This document shows, one piece after another, positions 40,553 through 54,400 of a stretch of DNA of 64,000 nt (the stretch's first letter is position 1; every line of letters starts with the position of its first letter). The stretch comes from Phytoseiulus persimilis (taxonomy: Eukaryota; Arthropoda; Arachnida; Mesostigmata; Phytoseiidae): assembly GCA_037576195.1 (NCBI GenBank), contig CM075104.1:10990211-11054210 (forward strand), given 5' to 3'. The position numbers and the translations under genes were made by a program. Below the pieces are notes generated by a model, which saw only the letters and a list, made by a program, of their open reading frames with translations, was not told the DNA's origin and ran no database searches.

Positions 40553-40981
40553 TCATTCGTCGATTTTCGTCATTGATCATCACAGGGCCGCCGCCCAACA
40601 CGCCGAGAACAATTTCGCGCCAGATGATGGCGAGGACGCAAGATTGTCGCAATTGGCGAATCGGATCTTCGCTACGTACCGTCGGTCATTTTGTGCATAT
40701 CTTCCCCGCCCGGCGACCGTCGTCGGCGGCCTCCGTGGTATTCCTGGGGTATGGTTCCGCTCGGTATGCTGATATGTACTCGGTCTGTTCCTGTCGCCCG
40801 TCTTATCGGTTCCGGAAAAGGCTGCCGCGATGGGTAGTGAAGTCAAACATTTCATTACGGCCAGCTGTGGCTGGTTCCGCCCTCGCTCCTTCCCGCGAGC
40901 TGGTCCCGGTGGTGGATTTTGTCAGAAACAGGTGTACCAGATCAGATTAGATAGAAAACGAAAAAACTTCTCTATCGGTAG

Positions 40982-41030
40982 CAGTGGCGTAGCGCACTCG
41001 GGAAACCGTGGAAGGATGCCTTCACCCGGT
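40982..41030 (+). mobile_element. Solo end of the same transposon family
   Basis: CAGTGGCGTAGC at 40982-40993 repeats the left tip of the element at 3.68 kb exactly (12 of 12 bases). It is followed by a diverged but similar inner block (GTGGAAGGATGCC then CACCC, compared with GCGGATTGGATGCC then CCCCC at 3.7 kb). I found no matching inverted end nearby, so this looks like a truncated copy. Confidence 0.4.
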
Positions 41031-41604
41031 TCGTGACCGTCCGCTCGCTTCCGTCAAGACGGAGCGGGGTTCCTACTCCTCGGAGCCCCCGAATAGAGGA
41101 TTTTCAACTGAACACGGATGAGAGTCACGCATGAAAGTTTTGACTATTCTAACGTGAGTCGATCGCTCCTTGGCGAGCTCCTCACGAAACTTCTCGGGGC
41201 TGAACGAGTCACCGGGCGGCACGAGAGCCGATTGGATCGCGCTAATCCTCTCGACAGGCTCTCAGACAGCTCTCCACTGAACGCGCAAAAACCAACCGGG
41301 CGACCGAGACTGACGTGGCGGCCCTGTGCGCGCATTTGGTCGAGAGCCCGAGTGGCTTTCGGAATGAGAGCGAGCTTACGCGTTTCGTCGACAGCCAGAA
41401 CGAACCGATGTCGAGCCTCCACCCCTTCCCGCGAGCTTCGTCCGCGAGCCTCCTCCCACCGGAGCTTCATTTTGCCCTCGTTTGGGACATATGAAAAACT
41501 CGCTCCGCACACACGCACTTGAAGCTCAGTAGTAAGAGTCCTCGACCGATATCACCGCCGCCAGGTCTGAAACTCAATATGGGTGTGTACCACGCGAGTG
41601 TCTT

Positions 41605-41664
41605 CGTATATATATTCATGCAGATACCCATATATATATGTATGTATACATGTATATGTATATA
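41605..41664. repeat. TA-rich island with partial dyad symmetry
   Basis: Sixty bases of TATA, TGTA and TACA units centred on the palindrome GTATAC, the only long AT-rich alternating stretch in a GC-balanced region. It can form an imperfect hairpin and would melt easily. No gene start was identified beside it. Confidence 0.8.
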
Positions 41665-43465
41665 CGAGAGCGACTCGGCGACAGGAGACAAGGACGGAGA
41701 GCCTGAGACGAGAAGGCAGAGAGGGAGCCGTTCGTTCGGGATATAGAGGAATTATACAGCCGACGCTGGCGATCACGGATCCCCGAAGCAAGCGAGTCGG
41801 TAAGCAAGCCAGGACCAACACCAGCAGGGGGTGCGTCACCTCTATCCTGGCGAGTCACTCTCCGATTAACTATGATTTTATGTAAATTTCGACTTCAAAC
41901 TCTGCCTCATATCAGGCCTTTTTGACCGAGGCGAACCGAGCCTGACGGTGCGCCTGACCGTGATTCGAATACACAGAGTGTAAATCATTCGTGATTCCTC
42001 TATTCGGCCTATCAGGTACCCCCCAAGACCGGCCGCCCGCCCGCCCGCCCGAACGCCCCGCCGTCTTCCCCGCTCGCGGGCGGCTGGCGGGTCTGAAACC
42101 GCTCCAGCGACATCTATGCACTGCTGACTTCGATGCGAAGAGCACGCAGTGAAAACATGACAGGCACCTGTGCGCAAATCCAGAGGTCTATTTTAGTCTC
42201 GGCAAACAATGTCCACCTGGCTCGAGCGACCAATTGCTCGGTCCCGGATCGAAGGAACTCGACTGGTCGAAATCGCCTCAAGAGGCGGGAGGAAAAATAA
42301 TAATGTGAACCGGCGGAGTTCTAACAATGTTCTGCCTCGACACGAGCGCACTCCGCTGACCAGCAGGCAGCCTGAACAGACCCGCCGAGCGTGCGTCTAT
42401 CATATCCAAACCGGACACGTTCGGATAAGGTTGCACGAGCTTGCTTTGTGTACTCCGCTCGCAGCTCACGGATGACTTGCCCATGGCCGTCTGGTGAGTG
42501 TCAAGTTTTCAAGGACTGCGCATATGTTTCAAGAGGGCTCTTCTGCTCAGTTTGTAGCGTTTACTCTCGCTGAAATTATTAGCTCGCCGTTCCTGCGTAG
42601 GATGCTTCAACTTGCCGGCAGTTGACTGGATGACTGCCAGCCTATCAAAACCAGATCCCCCGAGGCAAATGTTGCGAGCGCTACATCGGATTAGCGAGGT
42701 ATTTGTATCAATGAGATTACCAGCTCCGCGGAGTCAGTTGAGCGGTTCCGAGCGAACGCGACTTTCGACACGAGTTCCTCAGCCGCAAATGCGTCGGTGA
42801 ACTCCGGCGCGAGCGGAGAGGCAACCTCCGAGGAGATCGCGACTGAACTCACTGAGCCTGCCGCACGGAATCCATATGCAACGAACGGACCACGAACAGA
42901 ACAGCAGGAGTAAAACCTCGTCGTGCCCCCCTCCCGTCGAAACTTCGTGTCTCTCCACCGTCCCCGAGTGCTTGCACTTGCTCGAATATTTATGATGAGC
43001 TCTCGTGCCGACTACAAGCGGAGCGCGTTGCCGAGATGCTGGCTCGAACTCGACCGCGAATGTACTCATCTCGTGCGCTGTGGATCCTCTCGCTGATGCC
43101 GACATGAGTTTGGAGTCAGATTATTCAGGCCAAGGTTCGATCGATTGCGATCGGACGTAAATCGGTGGGCCGCGGCACTGTTGGGCCTATTGACCCAAGG
43201 CCACCGGAGGAGCTCGGAATAGATTTCTCGGGCACAACAATAACGGTTTCGCGCACCTCTACACTTCGTCGAAGTCACTCGTCTCGACTAGGAGACGTGT
43301 TCCGCGCATTCGTCCGCGGACCGACTGAACCAGCTTTCTCCTCCTCTCCACAACGGAGTGACCCGGGCTCCGAGAAGCCGATTTCATGTTCCGCGGCAAA
43401 AACTCACCTGGAATAAGCGAAACGCGCGTTTGTTAGGCATTCACTCATGTGATACGAACCGGCAT

Positions 43466-43480
43466 CAGCAGCAGCAGCAG
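43466..43480 (+). repeat. (CAG)5 repeat
   Basis: Five CAG units. On the minus strand it gives a Cys- and Leu-rich open frame, which I treat as a repeat artefact. Confidence 0.9.
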
Positions 43481-44569
43481 AGTACACAACAACAACGCAG
43501 AGAAGTGCAGCAAATATGAAATCCGATGCAAATGCACTCAGCGACTTCCTTCGGCTGCAAAGCGCAGTGTCTAAGTGCAGGCATTCGTGTAATGCGAAAC
43601 CCGGTGGATGCAGCGAGAGCTGACTTTAAATATCGAGGAAGCTCGAATCGAGAGACCAAGCCGCCCGAGACACTGTTGTATCCGGTGGAGCCTTCGCGCA
43701 CGGACGAAAATGCAGAACGTGAAAGGAAATACACGGCCCGCATCAACAACCGAAACGATCCAACCGAGAGCTATCGGATATATTTTTCTTGATTCGTATC
43801 ACCTCCCTCACCGCCGCAGCGAGATCCCCCACCCATTGCGGGAGCTGACGGCGTGGTGACAACGGCATGCACTGTTGAGATCACTCGGTTCCTTCTCGCC
43901 CGCAATTCTTTGTTGTCATCTCCTCGTCCCTACCCTCATCTAGAGTATCTCAGCGGTCCCTCGTTCTTCTTTATTCTCGCCGAGATAATCTGCATCATAA
44001 TGCATCCATCTCACACCGCAATTTTTTCTCGCCCTAGTTTCCCGCGATCGCACCCAGCGATTGCCGACCTCCGAGGCGGAATTTCCGACCCGAGCTATCC
44101 TGCCGCCATCGCCTTCTTCTTTCGTGTCCTACGCTGATTGGCTCGCACGTCCCCTTTGTTGTGTTTCCATCGCGAAACGCGTTGGCTTCCTTGTCGGCCC
44201 ATGAAGCCATCTTCGAATGATAGATCTTCCTAGACTCTAGCTGCCTAAGCAACCGCCACGGTGTTGGGGGTCGTTGTCGTGTTTGGCGGAGAATAATCTC
44301 CCGCAAAAGTTTTACGGTGTCGCATCCCACATGAAGTGGTCTGCCGTAGTGGCTGTTCGACGGGGTACTGGTCTACGAGCTACTACCGTCCGGGGAACCG
44401 CTCAGTATACTTTGCGCTGTGCGTCTGTCGCAGGAGGCATTCACGCAAAGTCACAGCCGGGCCAGCCCTTCACAGGAGGTTTCGTTGGCTGCTTGATGCA
44501 AATTTGTTTTTTACGCGGTCTGCCTATTGTATAGGAAGCTCGCCTCGTCGTTGCCGTCACCATAGTCGA

Positions 44570-44584
44570 CAGCAGCAGCAGCAG
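44570..44584 (+). repeat. (CAG)5 repeat
   Basis: Five CAG units followed by TCACAC, about 260 bp before the poly-C run at 44841. Confidence 0.9.
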
Positions 44585-44840
44585 TCACACTGAACGCGCT
44601 GGAGAACATTGCCTCCGGGATATGCCCGAGCACAACGTTGCAATTAAGCCGACAACTGACAGAGGGCTCTATTCAACGGTGCTGTGGTGCTCATACGATG
44701 CCTCCAACGATCGGGACGCGCGGGAGGCGAGGAACAGGCGGCGGGAAACGAACGGGATCAGAGGCGAGGGGCGCAGACCGGGCTCCGTGGAGGAAAACCA
44801 CCCGAGGAAATTCAATACTCCACAATGTCACCTAACCCTG

Positions 44841-44855
44841 CCCCCCCCCCCCCCC
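44841..44855 (+). repeat. Poly-C run (15 C)
   Basis: Fifteen consecutive C within a longer pyrimidine stretch that continues CTCTCGG. It can form i-motif or quadruplex-type structures on its two strands and is slippage-prone. Confidence 0.95.
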
Positions 44856-46184
44856 TCTCGGCGAGTGGTTCGCAACGCCCGAAGAGCATCACACCGAGGA
44901 AAGGCAATATCTACACGAGACTCGGAACGAAAAAGCGAATGCCTTGAAAGAATTCCGCGGCCTCAAAACATCATCGACCAGTTCCGGGGTAGGTACTGAG
45001 TTGCCTCCGATTAGAAATCCAGACGAGACCTTGGAACTATACGGAACAATCGGACGGACGGGTGTGGCTTCTACCCTGTCTCCCGACGCATACAAGAGGA
45101 AATAAAAGTAAACGGACAGAATGGATACCGAGGACAGATATGTACATCCTCCCATAGAATAAATGAGGGTTCCAAGAGGAAGAAGAATCAAGGCTAGTTG
45201 TCCCGCGACCGGACATCCTCGCAGTATTCGTATACTCCGATGAGAGCGATGCATCTATCCACGGTCGCCGCAGGGAATGACCGCGAGTAGATTCCGAAAC
45301 TTCCTGCCAGTCAGCCGGTTGTTCTCTTCAGCACCAAATCTCCACTCGAGAGGCCGGTTTCTGTTGGATCTGGCTTAATCCGGGGATTACTCGCTCATTT
45401 CGAGTGTGAGAAGACTCCGATCACAGCTTTTCCGGATACCGTTCAACCAAAGTCTGATTGCCCGATAGATCTTCCGTTTTCCGGGTACTTCCAGTGCCAA
45501 CTCTGGGAGATCGTCCTTTCCGGAATATCATCGTGAGCTTCTACATGAGCTTCCTCCTCCTCGTTCATCGATTTCTAAGATCAGAAGCCGATCGACTCGC
45601 TGATCGCGGGGCGGACGACATGGAATCGAACTCGTCAGGCTCGTGATGGAGCTACTTCGAGCCGAAGCGTGGCACGACGCTGGCAGGCGTGGAGATACCA
45701 GGCGAACCGCGAGCGACCGGAAGCGGAACAGGACGTCAGAGAAATGAGGAAGACCGAGTTCTCGTCAGAGAGGTGACCGAGGCAAGGCTTGGAAATTGCG
45801 AGCTGCGCACAGGGGCTGCGGGAAGACACTCTCGGAAGACCGACACCCAGCGATCCTCCATGCACCGAATCGAATAACGAAAGACTCGAAACGTCTCACT
45901 TTCTTCGCACCCACCGCCAATTAGACGACGTGCGCTCTTTCGCACGCCTGCTGCTCGCTCCCGCGCACCCGAGTTACGCTCCGTGTCTCCGGAGAACCGA
46001 ATTCTCATTCGATTTTTTTCCGTTCGTGTCTTCAATGGAGCCGTCGTCTGCTTCTTCATGACGCCTCGTTTGAGAGGACGACGTGTCAGTCATTCAAGTT
46101 ACGAGAGCTGATTCCAGTTCAAATTGAACATTCCAGCGTCATTTGGACCTCGACGATCTCTACCCCGTTCAGCACGGAAACTCG

Positions 46185-46203
46185 CCCCCCCCCCCTCCCC
46201 CCC
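46185..46203 (+). repeat. Poly-C tract with one T (C11-T-C7)
   Basis: Nineteen bases of C interrupted by one T, in otherwise ordinary sequence. Confidence 0.95.
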
Positions 46204-48469
46204 GATTTCGCCCCTCCATTTCAAACTGTTGATGAGCGTTAATGGTTCTGAGGCGAATGTTCAGTCCTGATTCCAAAACTACACGCCGAGCAGTTCTGCG
46301 CAGCCTCTCGAATTTTGTATCCGTCGCTCGATGCCTCGATCGACGTGAGCCGGTCTTCGGAGCAACATTGGTGTCAGAACAGATCGACGGATCATCATCA
46401 CTGGCCACCGCCAGAGTACGTCAAGCGACGAGCAGCGAGCGATGACTCAGGGCGTTCGCCGATCGCGAGAGACTGGAGGGGTACAAGGGATGAGGCCCGT
46501 CGCGCAAACGTTAAGTGATATTTATTACTGAGGAAGGGGAAACAACGTTGTTCCATCTGCTGTGACGCCTGCTCGAAAGTACAACTCCCGTCAGCGCCGA
46601 CAGTACTCTCGTCAAATCAAGCTGGATGCTGAACGATAGCACTAAATTAGAGCACTTGGGATACTTTCGGCGCCCCCTCCGTCAACCGTTGGGTCGCGGA
46701 CCACGCCGTCCTGACGGACCGAGGAGAACTGGATGCGTCTCCACAAATATCGGTACCAAGAATTTTTCTTCCATTCGGAGTAAGTTCGAATGGATCCCGA
46801 CTACTGTGAGGAGAAAAATGCCCCGGTTTGCGACAGTGTAGTGTGAGAGGGGAATCTCTTGCCCACTGCATGTCGAATTCCGGGATGCTCCGCAGTGGTT
46901 TCGGGTAAAGAAGGTCGCGGCGAATCGCGGCTGCTAGAATCGTCCTCAGCATCTTGGCGGATTCAATGAAGCCCCATCTGGTATGGCAGGAAAACGCGTG
47001 TCAGGCGATCCCTCATTTAGCTACACTCCCGAAAAGGACTTTCTGGCGAACGAAATCGTCATGACATTTCCGCCGCGTGTTAACGAGAAGTAGTTTCACC
47101 GAAGGATGTCAGAACACGCAGAGCGGGACTCATGGTAGTAGTGTCATTAGACTCTCAAGTTGGCAGTTGTAAGACGGTAGAGTGACAATGTGGTCGTAAG
47201 TAAGTGGTTCCCCAGCAGCCTGCCCGCTCGATTGGTGCGCTCGGTGGTCCGCTTGGAGAACCAGCAGCAGTTGTCGCACACGCGCCAGCGCTAAAAGAAG
47301 TGAGCAGGCGAACAAGGCGCTGTATGGAGAGCACGTCAGAAAAGACACAGTCGGCGATAATTGAGTCGGGCACGGCACACCTCTCATGAACGCATCTATC
47401 TTTCGTCGGGATCGTCTGCTGCGTCATTGTAGTCGTCTGAAAGGCCAGTTTACTCTGAGAGGCGGCCGCATGACAGCTGGGGAACCGCGATGTCACTGGC
47501 CGGGGAGATGAGCAACGGCTAATTGATCGGAAACACGGGAAACGGATTGTCGGAGATGTTTCGCATCGGAGATACTTCGCGCCGAAACATTCCGTTCCCG
47601 CATGCTTCGGAAGGTCTGTTTGTGCCGCTCGATCACCGGGCCCTGTCCTACCGCTCGTGGGGTCGGCCGCGCTCTGTCGACACGAATAGTTACATTTTTT
47701 GAAGAATTCGCGGCGGTGCTGGGAATTCTTGCGACGATTTTGAACGAATGGACGTCGAAACGGCTGCCCGCCTCCTTCGAATCCGTAATGGTGTGCGCTC
47801 GCCAATGACGTCGGGTCCGGTCGTCCCTTCCAATTTGGTGACAACATTCAAATCAATTGGGATCCACCCACGGCCGGGGGCGGACTGCAGAGAAGAGACT
47901 CACCACTACTTCAACGGACACCTCGATGAATGAGCTCGATGAACTCAAGCCGGAACAGCCCGTGTGGCCGAGTCAGCGGGTAAGTGTCCAAACCCTGGGA
48001 TCACAGTTATCAGCCGCGGATATTTCAATTGAATCCTCGCGCCGCCCTGCTCACGTTCGTGGACAATCGCATCGTGCCGCACCCCCGCCCCTGTCCCCTC
48101 CCCCACTCTCGGAAATAGTTACATACAGCTTCTCATCTGTCGATTCGTCTCTTTCTAATCATAAGGCTTCCCATTTTGACCGAGGAACGAATTGTCGTCT
48201 CCTCTTCGAGGGAATTGTGTGCACAGCAACTTCACGGAACAGGACGTGCTGACTGGCATCGCTACGATGTCACTCGACTGTTGACTCGAAACAAGTCGGG
48301 GACGGTTCATTCTCTGACCCTTCGTGGTGCTACAAGCTGTGAAGCGACGCGGCGGAAATTCAGAGGGGAGGAGAAGAGGATCGGGTTCCTGAAGGGTATT
48401 CGAGAACGGATGGGGAAAGAAAGGAGGAAGGCGTTTCTAAAAAGCGCACAGCGTAGCAATTAGCGGAGG

Positions 48470-51400
48470 AGTATTGAAGTGAGATTGAGGGACCTCCTCT
48501 TCCTCCTCAGGGACCACCGGGGTATGCGGAGGACAGAGGTGACTGTCAGGAGCGTTTTTTTCTGCAGTAATTGAACACAGAGCAACTCGAGGGCGTGATT
48601 CGAATACGAATAGAGCGAGGAGCGGTGCCGTGCTCAAAACACACACGGAAAGGCCGCCCGCGTGAGCGAGTTCGCAACGAATGGATCACTGGAATGAATA
48701 GAGCCGAATCGAACTCGAAGCATGATTGTCCGAGCAGCGGTACGGAGAAAGTACGGCAACCCCCGTCATCGGTCATTCCTGAGTCCGCCCTGGGTTCTGA
48801 GTGAGCGCATCGGGCACAGGTAAACATATCGACCGCTGTTTGTTCGAAAACTGTCTACGGAGACCAAAGGAGCGTCTCGTGCTGGGTCATCAGACCTGCG
48901 ACGGCATCCAAGTTTCGGTGCAAGATGAGTATCGGCACGAGGAACGAGGACATAAAATCATCAGATCGCATGCGGGCAATCTCGATTCCATCTATGTGTT
49001 TCCGATTAATGTGAGGATGCATGCGAGGGCCGTGTCGAGTCTATGCATGGCCGCGCGAGTTAAGCGTGACGGGGAGAGCCAGGCCGGGAGGCAAATTTCA
49101 GCCTGTTCATCAAAGTCATTAATGTGTCGCAAGATAAAAACGCCTCATCAGAACTTTTGAGATCGCAGCTGGCTTTCTCCCTCCGTCCGAGCAACGTCGC
49201 TGCAACGCTTCCTTTGTGTATTCAAAGAGTTACAAACGCAGGAATTGTCTTATATGAATACTTCATGCGGGTGCTCGGGTTTGCCCTTAGATGCAAACGA
49301 GCGAGCAACCGCGGGAAGCCGGGGCATCTAGAGCAAAACAGCACTGCCACGAATGTTTGCACAATCGCAAGTTCGACTCTGGAACCTCGAAGCTGTCGAC
49401 GCTTGTGGAACTTGTCATTCACTCAACAAAGCACAACGCGTATAGGAGTGAGATCAATCCCTCGTGCGATTCGCTATCCTGCAGGAGAACGGGTTGCGAT
49501 GGCAGGTCCGGCTCCCGGCGTTGGAATCAGAGAGCGTCAGACTCCCCGCGTCCAAGGGAGTGATTCTTTTTTTTTTTTTTTTGTATTCGTCCATTCTGCG
49601 ACCGTTGCGCCCCGCAGCCTCCGAACCTCGCCGATTCATCTCAGACTAGGAAGAACATTTCCGTCCACAAGAATGCTCCTCATTTCAGATGTTGTGGGCT
49701 TGCCATGAGGATGCGTCCGATGAAGAATGGAGGAGTATGGGAGAAGAAGGTTTCTCAACTTTTCGGCGTCGCTGAAAGTCTAGGAATCAAACTTTGGTTG
49801 ACTGCTTTGCTGGCTGGTTGGTTGGTCGGTCGGCCGGCCTGCCAGTCAGTCGGTCGCTCCCTCGCCTGAGGGACGGAGTGTGATTTGTCAATGCGAAAAC
49901 GGAGCCGTCCTTTCACCCAACCCATTCGCGGTCTCTCACTGGGCGATCCCCAACGGCTATCTGGAGCCTTCTTCTAAGACTTTAATACTGAAAGCCCGAA
50001 ATCGTCTGAGCCTCGGATGGCGGAACAGGCAAGCTGGACAAGTGTCAGAGACCAATAGCTAAATTTGGCAGAAAGAGGAAAGACAGTTCAAGACGGGATT
50101 TATGGGCTGCTCCGCTCTGCTGCTGCGTGTCTCTTGAAGCGGACTCGTTCTCGGCTAGCTATAAATTGACCACTTACGCCGAGCCCACCTCACCGACCAA
50201 CCTGAAGGCTCTACGGTGGCATTCGTTTCGAGCTCCTTCCCCACATCTCGATCCCATAACCAGCGGTAGTTTGGTCAGCTTCTTCCGTTCGACACTCTGA
50301 GAACTTCCCTCCGTCGAGATGAGTTCTGTTTTTGTTTTTCGGGAGTATTCGGCGTTCTCGGCACGTCGCCTAGCGGGGCAAGGCTTCGGTAGGCGAGCTC
50401 TCTACGAGGCCAACTGCCGCCAGAGCCGTTGCCGACGTCGTCGTCGATGAAGAGTCTGAAGCAAGACGAGCGAGCTCAAGCAAGCAACGCCAGGCGTCAT
50501 CGGGCTTTTTGCGCAATTAGCGGGGAACGGACCCGGAGCTCGCTCGCTCGCCCGGGAAACGCAAATAAACCGAGAGAAGAAGCGTCGTTGGTCTCAACAT
50601 GGGATCTGAGCCCGACTCGAACGATGGAAGAGCACACTCTTGGATTCAAGAGAAGCGCTGGATAGCCCCAGTTGTGGAATCAAAGCGTCGTCCTTGGAGC
50701 CGTGTAGACGGGACACGGAGTTGCTCCGGCAAACATCTCCGCCTTGAAAGCTTCTCGCAAGAGGATCCCTCGCGGAGAATCTCTCGACAACATTCAGCGA
50801 AACACCTCCGACCGTGGTGTCGCGTCCCGTAGGTCTGAGATAGGGGAATATTTAAGGGTCTCTCGAGGTGCAAGTGGTGGATAATGCACGAGCGGGCGAC
50901 GCACGGAGCGTTCATGGGCTTTTCCATCTTCTTCTCCTCCCGTCTGGCTTCTGATGGCCAATCACGCTCTTGGCGACCGACGTCTTCCTCTGGTTTGGTG
51001 ACAACGTGGTTCATGTCATCTCCAGTGGGCAATTATCCTTCCGCCTGCTCTCTGACTCCCCGCGAGGCTGCGTGGATGACTGCTGTCTGGTCTGCAGTCT
51101 CGCAGGCCAACGAGCTGAGCGGCAAACGAACGTCGCCATGCTCGCCACAGTGTTTCCTCCTCCGACCGGATCGGGCTTGGAAATTCCCTTCAAGTCTCTG
51201 ACGGCTCCATGTCAGCCAACGATACATGTATGGAGGCAATGAGCGTCATCTTCGCCGAATGGAAGGAGTCACTCTTTGAGGCTATTTTCGAATCCTTTGA
51301 ATCCTGGACTCGGATTCGCCCGCGTCGTCAAAGCGACTCCTCCGCTCAGACCCTTCAGCTCAGTTCATCTGCGAGGCTTGTGAACAGCAACCTCTTTGCT

Positions 51401-54400
51401 AAGTCCCCTAATCTTCGGGCCCGCCCCCTGCCCCTCAGTTGCCTCAGATCCGCAGGTCGAAGTTGCTGGCCTCGATCCGTCGAGGTAGAAACCTACCTAA
51501 TCAGCACCTCTCGGAACGCCTGGGGCCAGTTGGCAATGCCGCAACACGTCGGATTGTTTGCACTCATCTCCTCGCAGACGAAGTTGGGAGCTGCTGCGGC
51601 GCTCCTGCATAGCAGTTGAGGACTCCAGCAAGTGAATCAGCGATCAATGTGAAACGGCTCCCGGGTGAGGTCACAGAAGCCAAACGCCTCGTTCAGAGAC
51701 TCTCTCCCATCCAACAGCGGAAACTGCGGCCGCTGCTGTTAGGTGTTGTGAAGAAAGAAAACTCTTTTCCCTCAAGATTCGACCGGAGCAACCGGGCATA
51801 GCGGCAGCCAGCCGCAAAATATTTCTGGGAAGCAAAAGGCCGATTATGGTTGGGGCTCTTTCCTCGACCTCGCTTTTTTCTAAGGAACGTATTCGCGAGC
51901 CGTATTTCGAAACCACTGGCGAGAAAATGGAAATTCTCTCCCACGACCGAGGCCCGCCAGATTGGAACAGGGGGGAACTGAACGAAAGGGCTTTTTCCCG
52001 TTCGACTGATACGCGTCGCTTGTTCGGATACGTCTCGGCTTCGAACAGCTTCCAGAATCTGAATGTCTGGACCAGAACACGCTTAGAACTCGTACGCGCG
52101 TGTCTCCGAGGCATTTCGTTCGGTGGGTCTCTCGGTTGGTATACCTCCCGCGGAGTAACTCCAACGATGGAGGATCGGATCTCCAATCGGAAAAATCCTC
52201 GCCAGCTCGGAAGACCTCGGGAGCATCAGCCCTCTAATCAAGGTTTCGCTCCCGTTGAAAGGTTGCCAACCTACTGCGATGTCCTGCTTCTACTCCGAGA
52301 CCAGCGCTGACGGAATGGATTTTCGTCGGAATATCTTGGGAGAGAAGTTCGACCTCGAAACAGCAGATGCTCCAACGGCGACCGACGGCTTGGCGGTCAG
52401 CTGCTGGCTCCGCGTGAGTATTATACAATATGAGCTGTTGTACGCAGGAGGCTTTCGTGGGCTGAAGAGCGATTGGAAATCAGTTAGGCGGCCCTCGTCC
52501 ACCGCCGAAGGGCCAGACACCTCTCCAGAAAAGACGTTGGCAGACAGCAAATCTCGATCGAAATCGTCGATCACGGTTCGATGGATCACGTCTATCACTG
52601 TTATTCCATCGGAGCTTCGCCCTACGAGTGTTCCTAGCTCAGGGAATCAAGAAATTCCGCTCCGACGCTTGAGAATTCGCAGGATAGATAGAATTGTGGG
52701 TCTAAGAAGCCAGAGGGGGCGAGGTTCGAGAGAAGTTTGGGGGGTTTTCGGGTCCTCGTCCACTGAATTCACGACAGCTCCAGCAGCTTGAACAGCGAGC
52801 TGACGCTTCGCGAGGAAAGAACTAACTCGTATCAACTTGATGAATCATGTTGAATGCACGATCGTACGCTCAACGAATGCTCTGTGCGCGAAATATTCAC
52901 CAAGCAACGGCACTGCAGGCAAGCTCCTCATCAGTGGGATCGGAACGCACCCTAGCACAGCGGGCCGAGCCGAGCTCCGCAAACGGAGCTCGTCGGTTCT
53001 GAATTCTTATCCGGTGGATTCCACGGTGGATTAGGCTCCACAACTTGGCATCTGAAGAGCCCATACGAGCGCTGAGCGGAAACGTGAGAAACGCGACGCC
53101 GATCAGGATCCGGACGGAAAGAACACACTGGAGGAGGAATCTTAGAAATGCCGACGTCCAACCGCGAGGGGTCGTTTCATAACTCCTGCAGATGGGGTTG
53201 TTCGATAACGTGGACACAAGCGATCATGATTCAATCAAAGCCTTATGAAATAAGAATCGTTAAACATTCAATTTCGTCGACAGCAGCGGTTGCCCGCCGG
53301 CATCGGAAAAAAATGACTCCGCCGTTCGGAACGACCATGTCACAATATACTACACGAGTACGTTCCATACCGCTTGCAAATTGGCTCTTATGAAAAGAGA
53401 GAGGTGTTTCTCCTCTGCGGGAGCACCGCCTACAGCAATCGCTACAATACTTCGTGTCGACAGTTCGTTCGGACTTTTTATGGCACGTTCAATATAGCTT
53501 TCGTGGCCCTACATCACTCGCCGATCAGTCAGAGCTTCGGCAGCCGGTCCGCGTGTTTGCATGTTCCGCCGTACGTGGTACTGGGTCTTTCTCGGAAGAG
53601 GAAATCGTCAATCCTCGCCTGGATTGCATTCCGAAACGAGACTGAGCAGCCTAGTTCCTCGGAGAGCTGGCTGTCAGCAGGTTCTGACACGGGGACTGGC
53701 AGCCCGTGAAGGGAGGGACACATCCTGTTTTTTCATTCGTATGGAGCGCTCCTGCTCTCAGTCGCCTATTCCTCGATTCGTATCCTTTTACTCCGTAGTC
53801 GGTGACACTTCCGTGAGATCTTACCTTTCCGGAGCCGACGACAGAACTCTCTCGCGCGATGCACCGGGCTTCAGATTCCGAAACCACTCGTGCTAGCGCC
53901 AACACGCAATCCTAAATCGGGGTATTTTCCTCTGAATTTATAACTGTTCCTCGAGTTCAGTGAACAACTCCGCTTGTCGGAGCGAATCACCTCACAGCGT
54001 GCTTCCCAGGGTTAAGCACAGAGTTCGACGCACGGAAAACCTCGTAACTTCCAATACAATTTACAGTTAGGCACAGAAAAGGGGCACCTGATGACAAATC
54101 AGCTGACTCGTCGGCCAGCGGAGTCGAGCACGAGTGACGGCTGGGCTGGAGAGACCGACGCACGAGAATGCCCTGAGTGAGAACATGGCGTGGATCAGCG
54201 AGTCCCTTCGCCGAGAAGACTCTCGCAGCGCGCATGCGCGTCCCGAGGTCCCCGTGGTGGCCGGTGTCTCCCTCTGGCGAGCACCTCAACAACTCGCAGA
54301 AGCACTCACCCTCTCTTCAGAATCTCTTCGCGGTGACCACGTCCAAGCGCACGACGAGCACACTGGGCAACCACTGGGCGATGGAATTGAATATCGATAA

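Larger units (their letters stand above)
33742..47925. other. No recognisable gene
   Basis: Holds the solo transposon end, the TA island, poly-C and CAG runs and the tetranucleotide array. The plus-strand frame 40102-40950 (282 codons) is Arg-rich and unrecognised. No RNA gene, origin or CRISPR-like array was found. Confidence 0.5.

Noticed and set aside
40102..40950. 282-codon Arg-rich plus-strand ORF
   Set aside because: Low-complexity Arg-rich start, no domain and no splice or start context. It is mentioned only as part of the region description.
49567..49582. T16 as the tail of a minus-strand retroposon
   Set aside because: No SINE or LINE body or target-site duplication is recognisable next to it.
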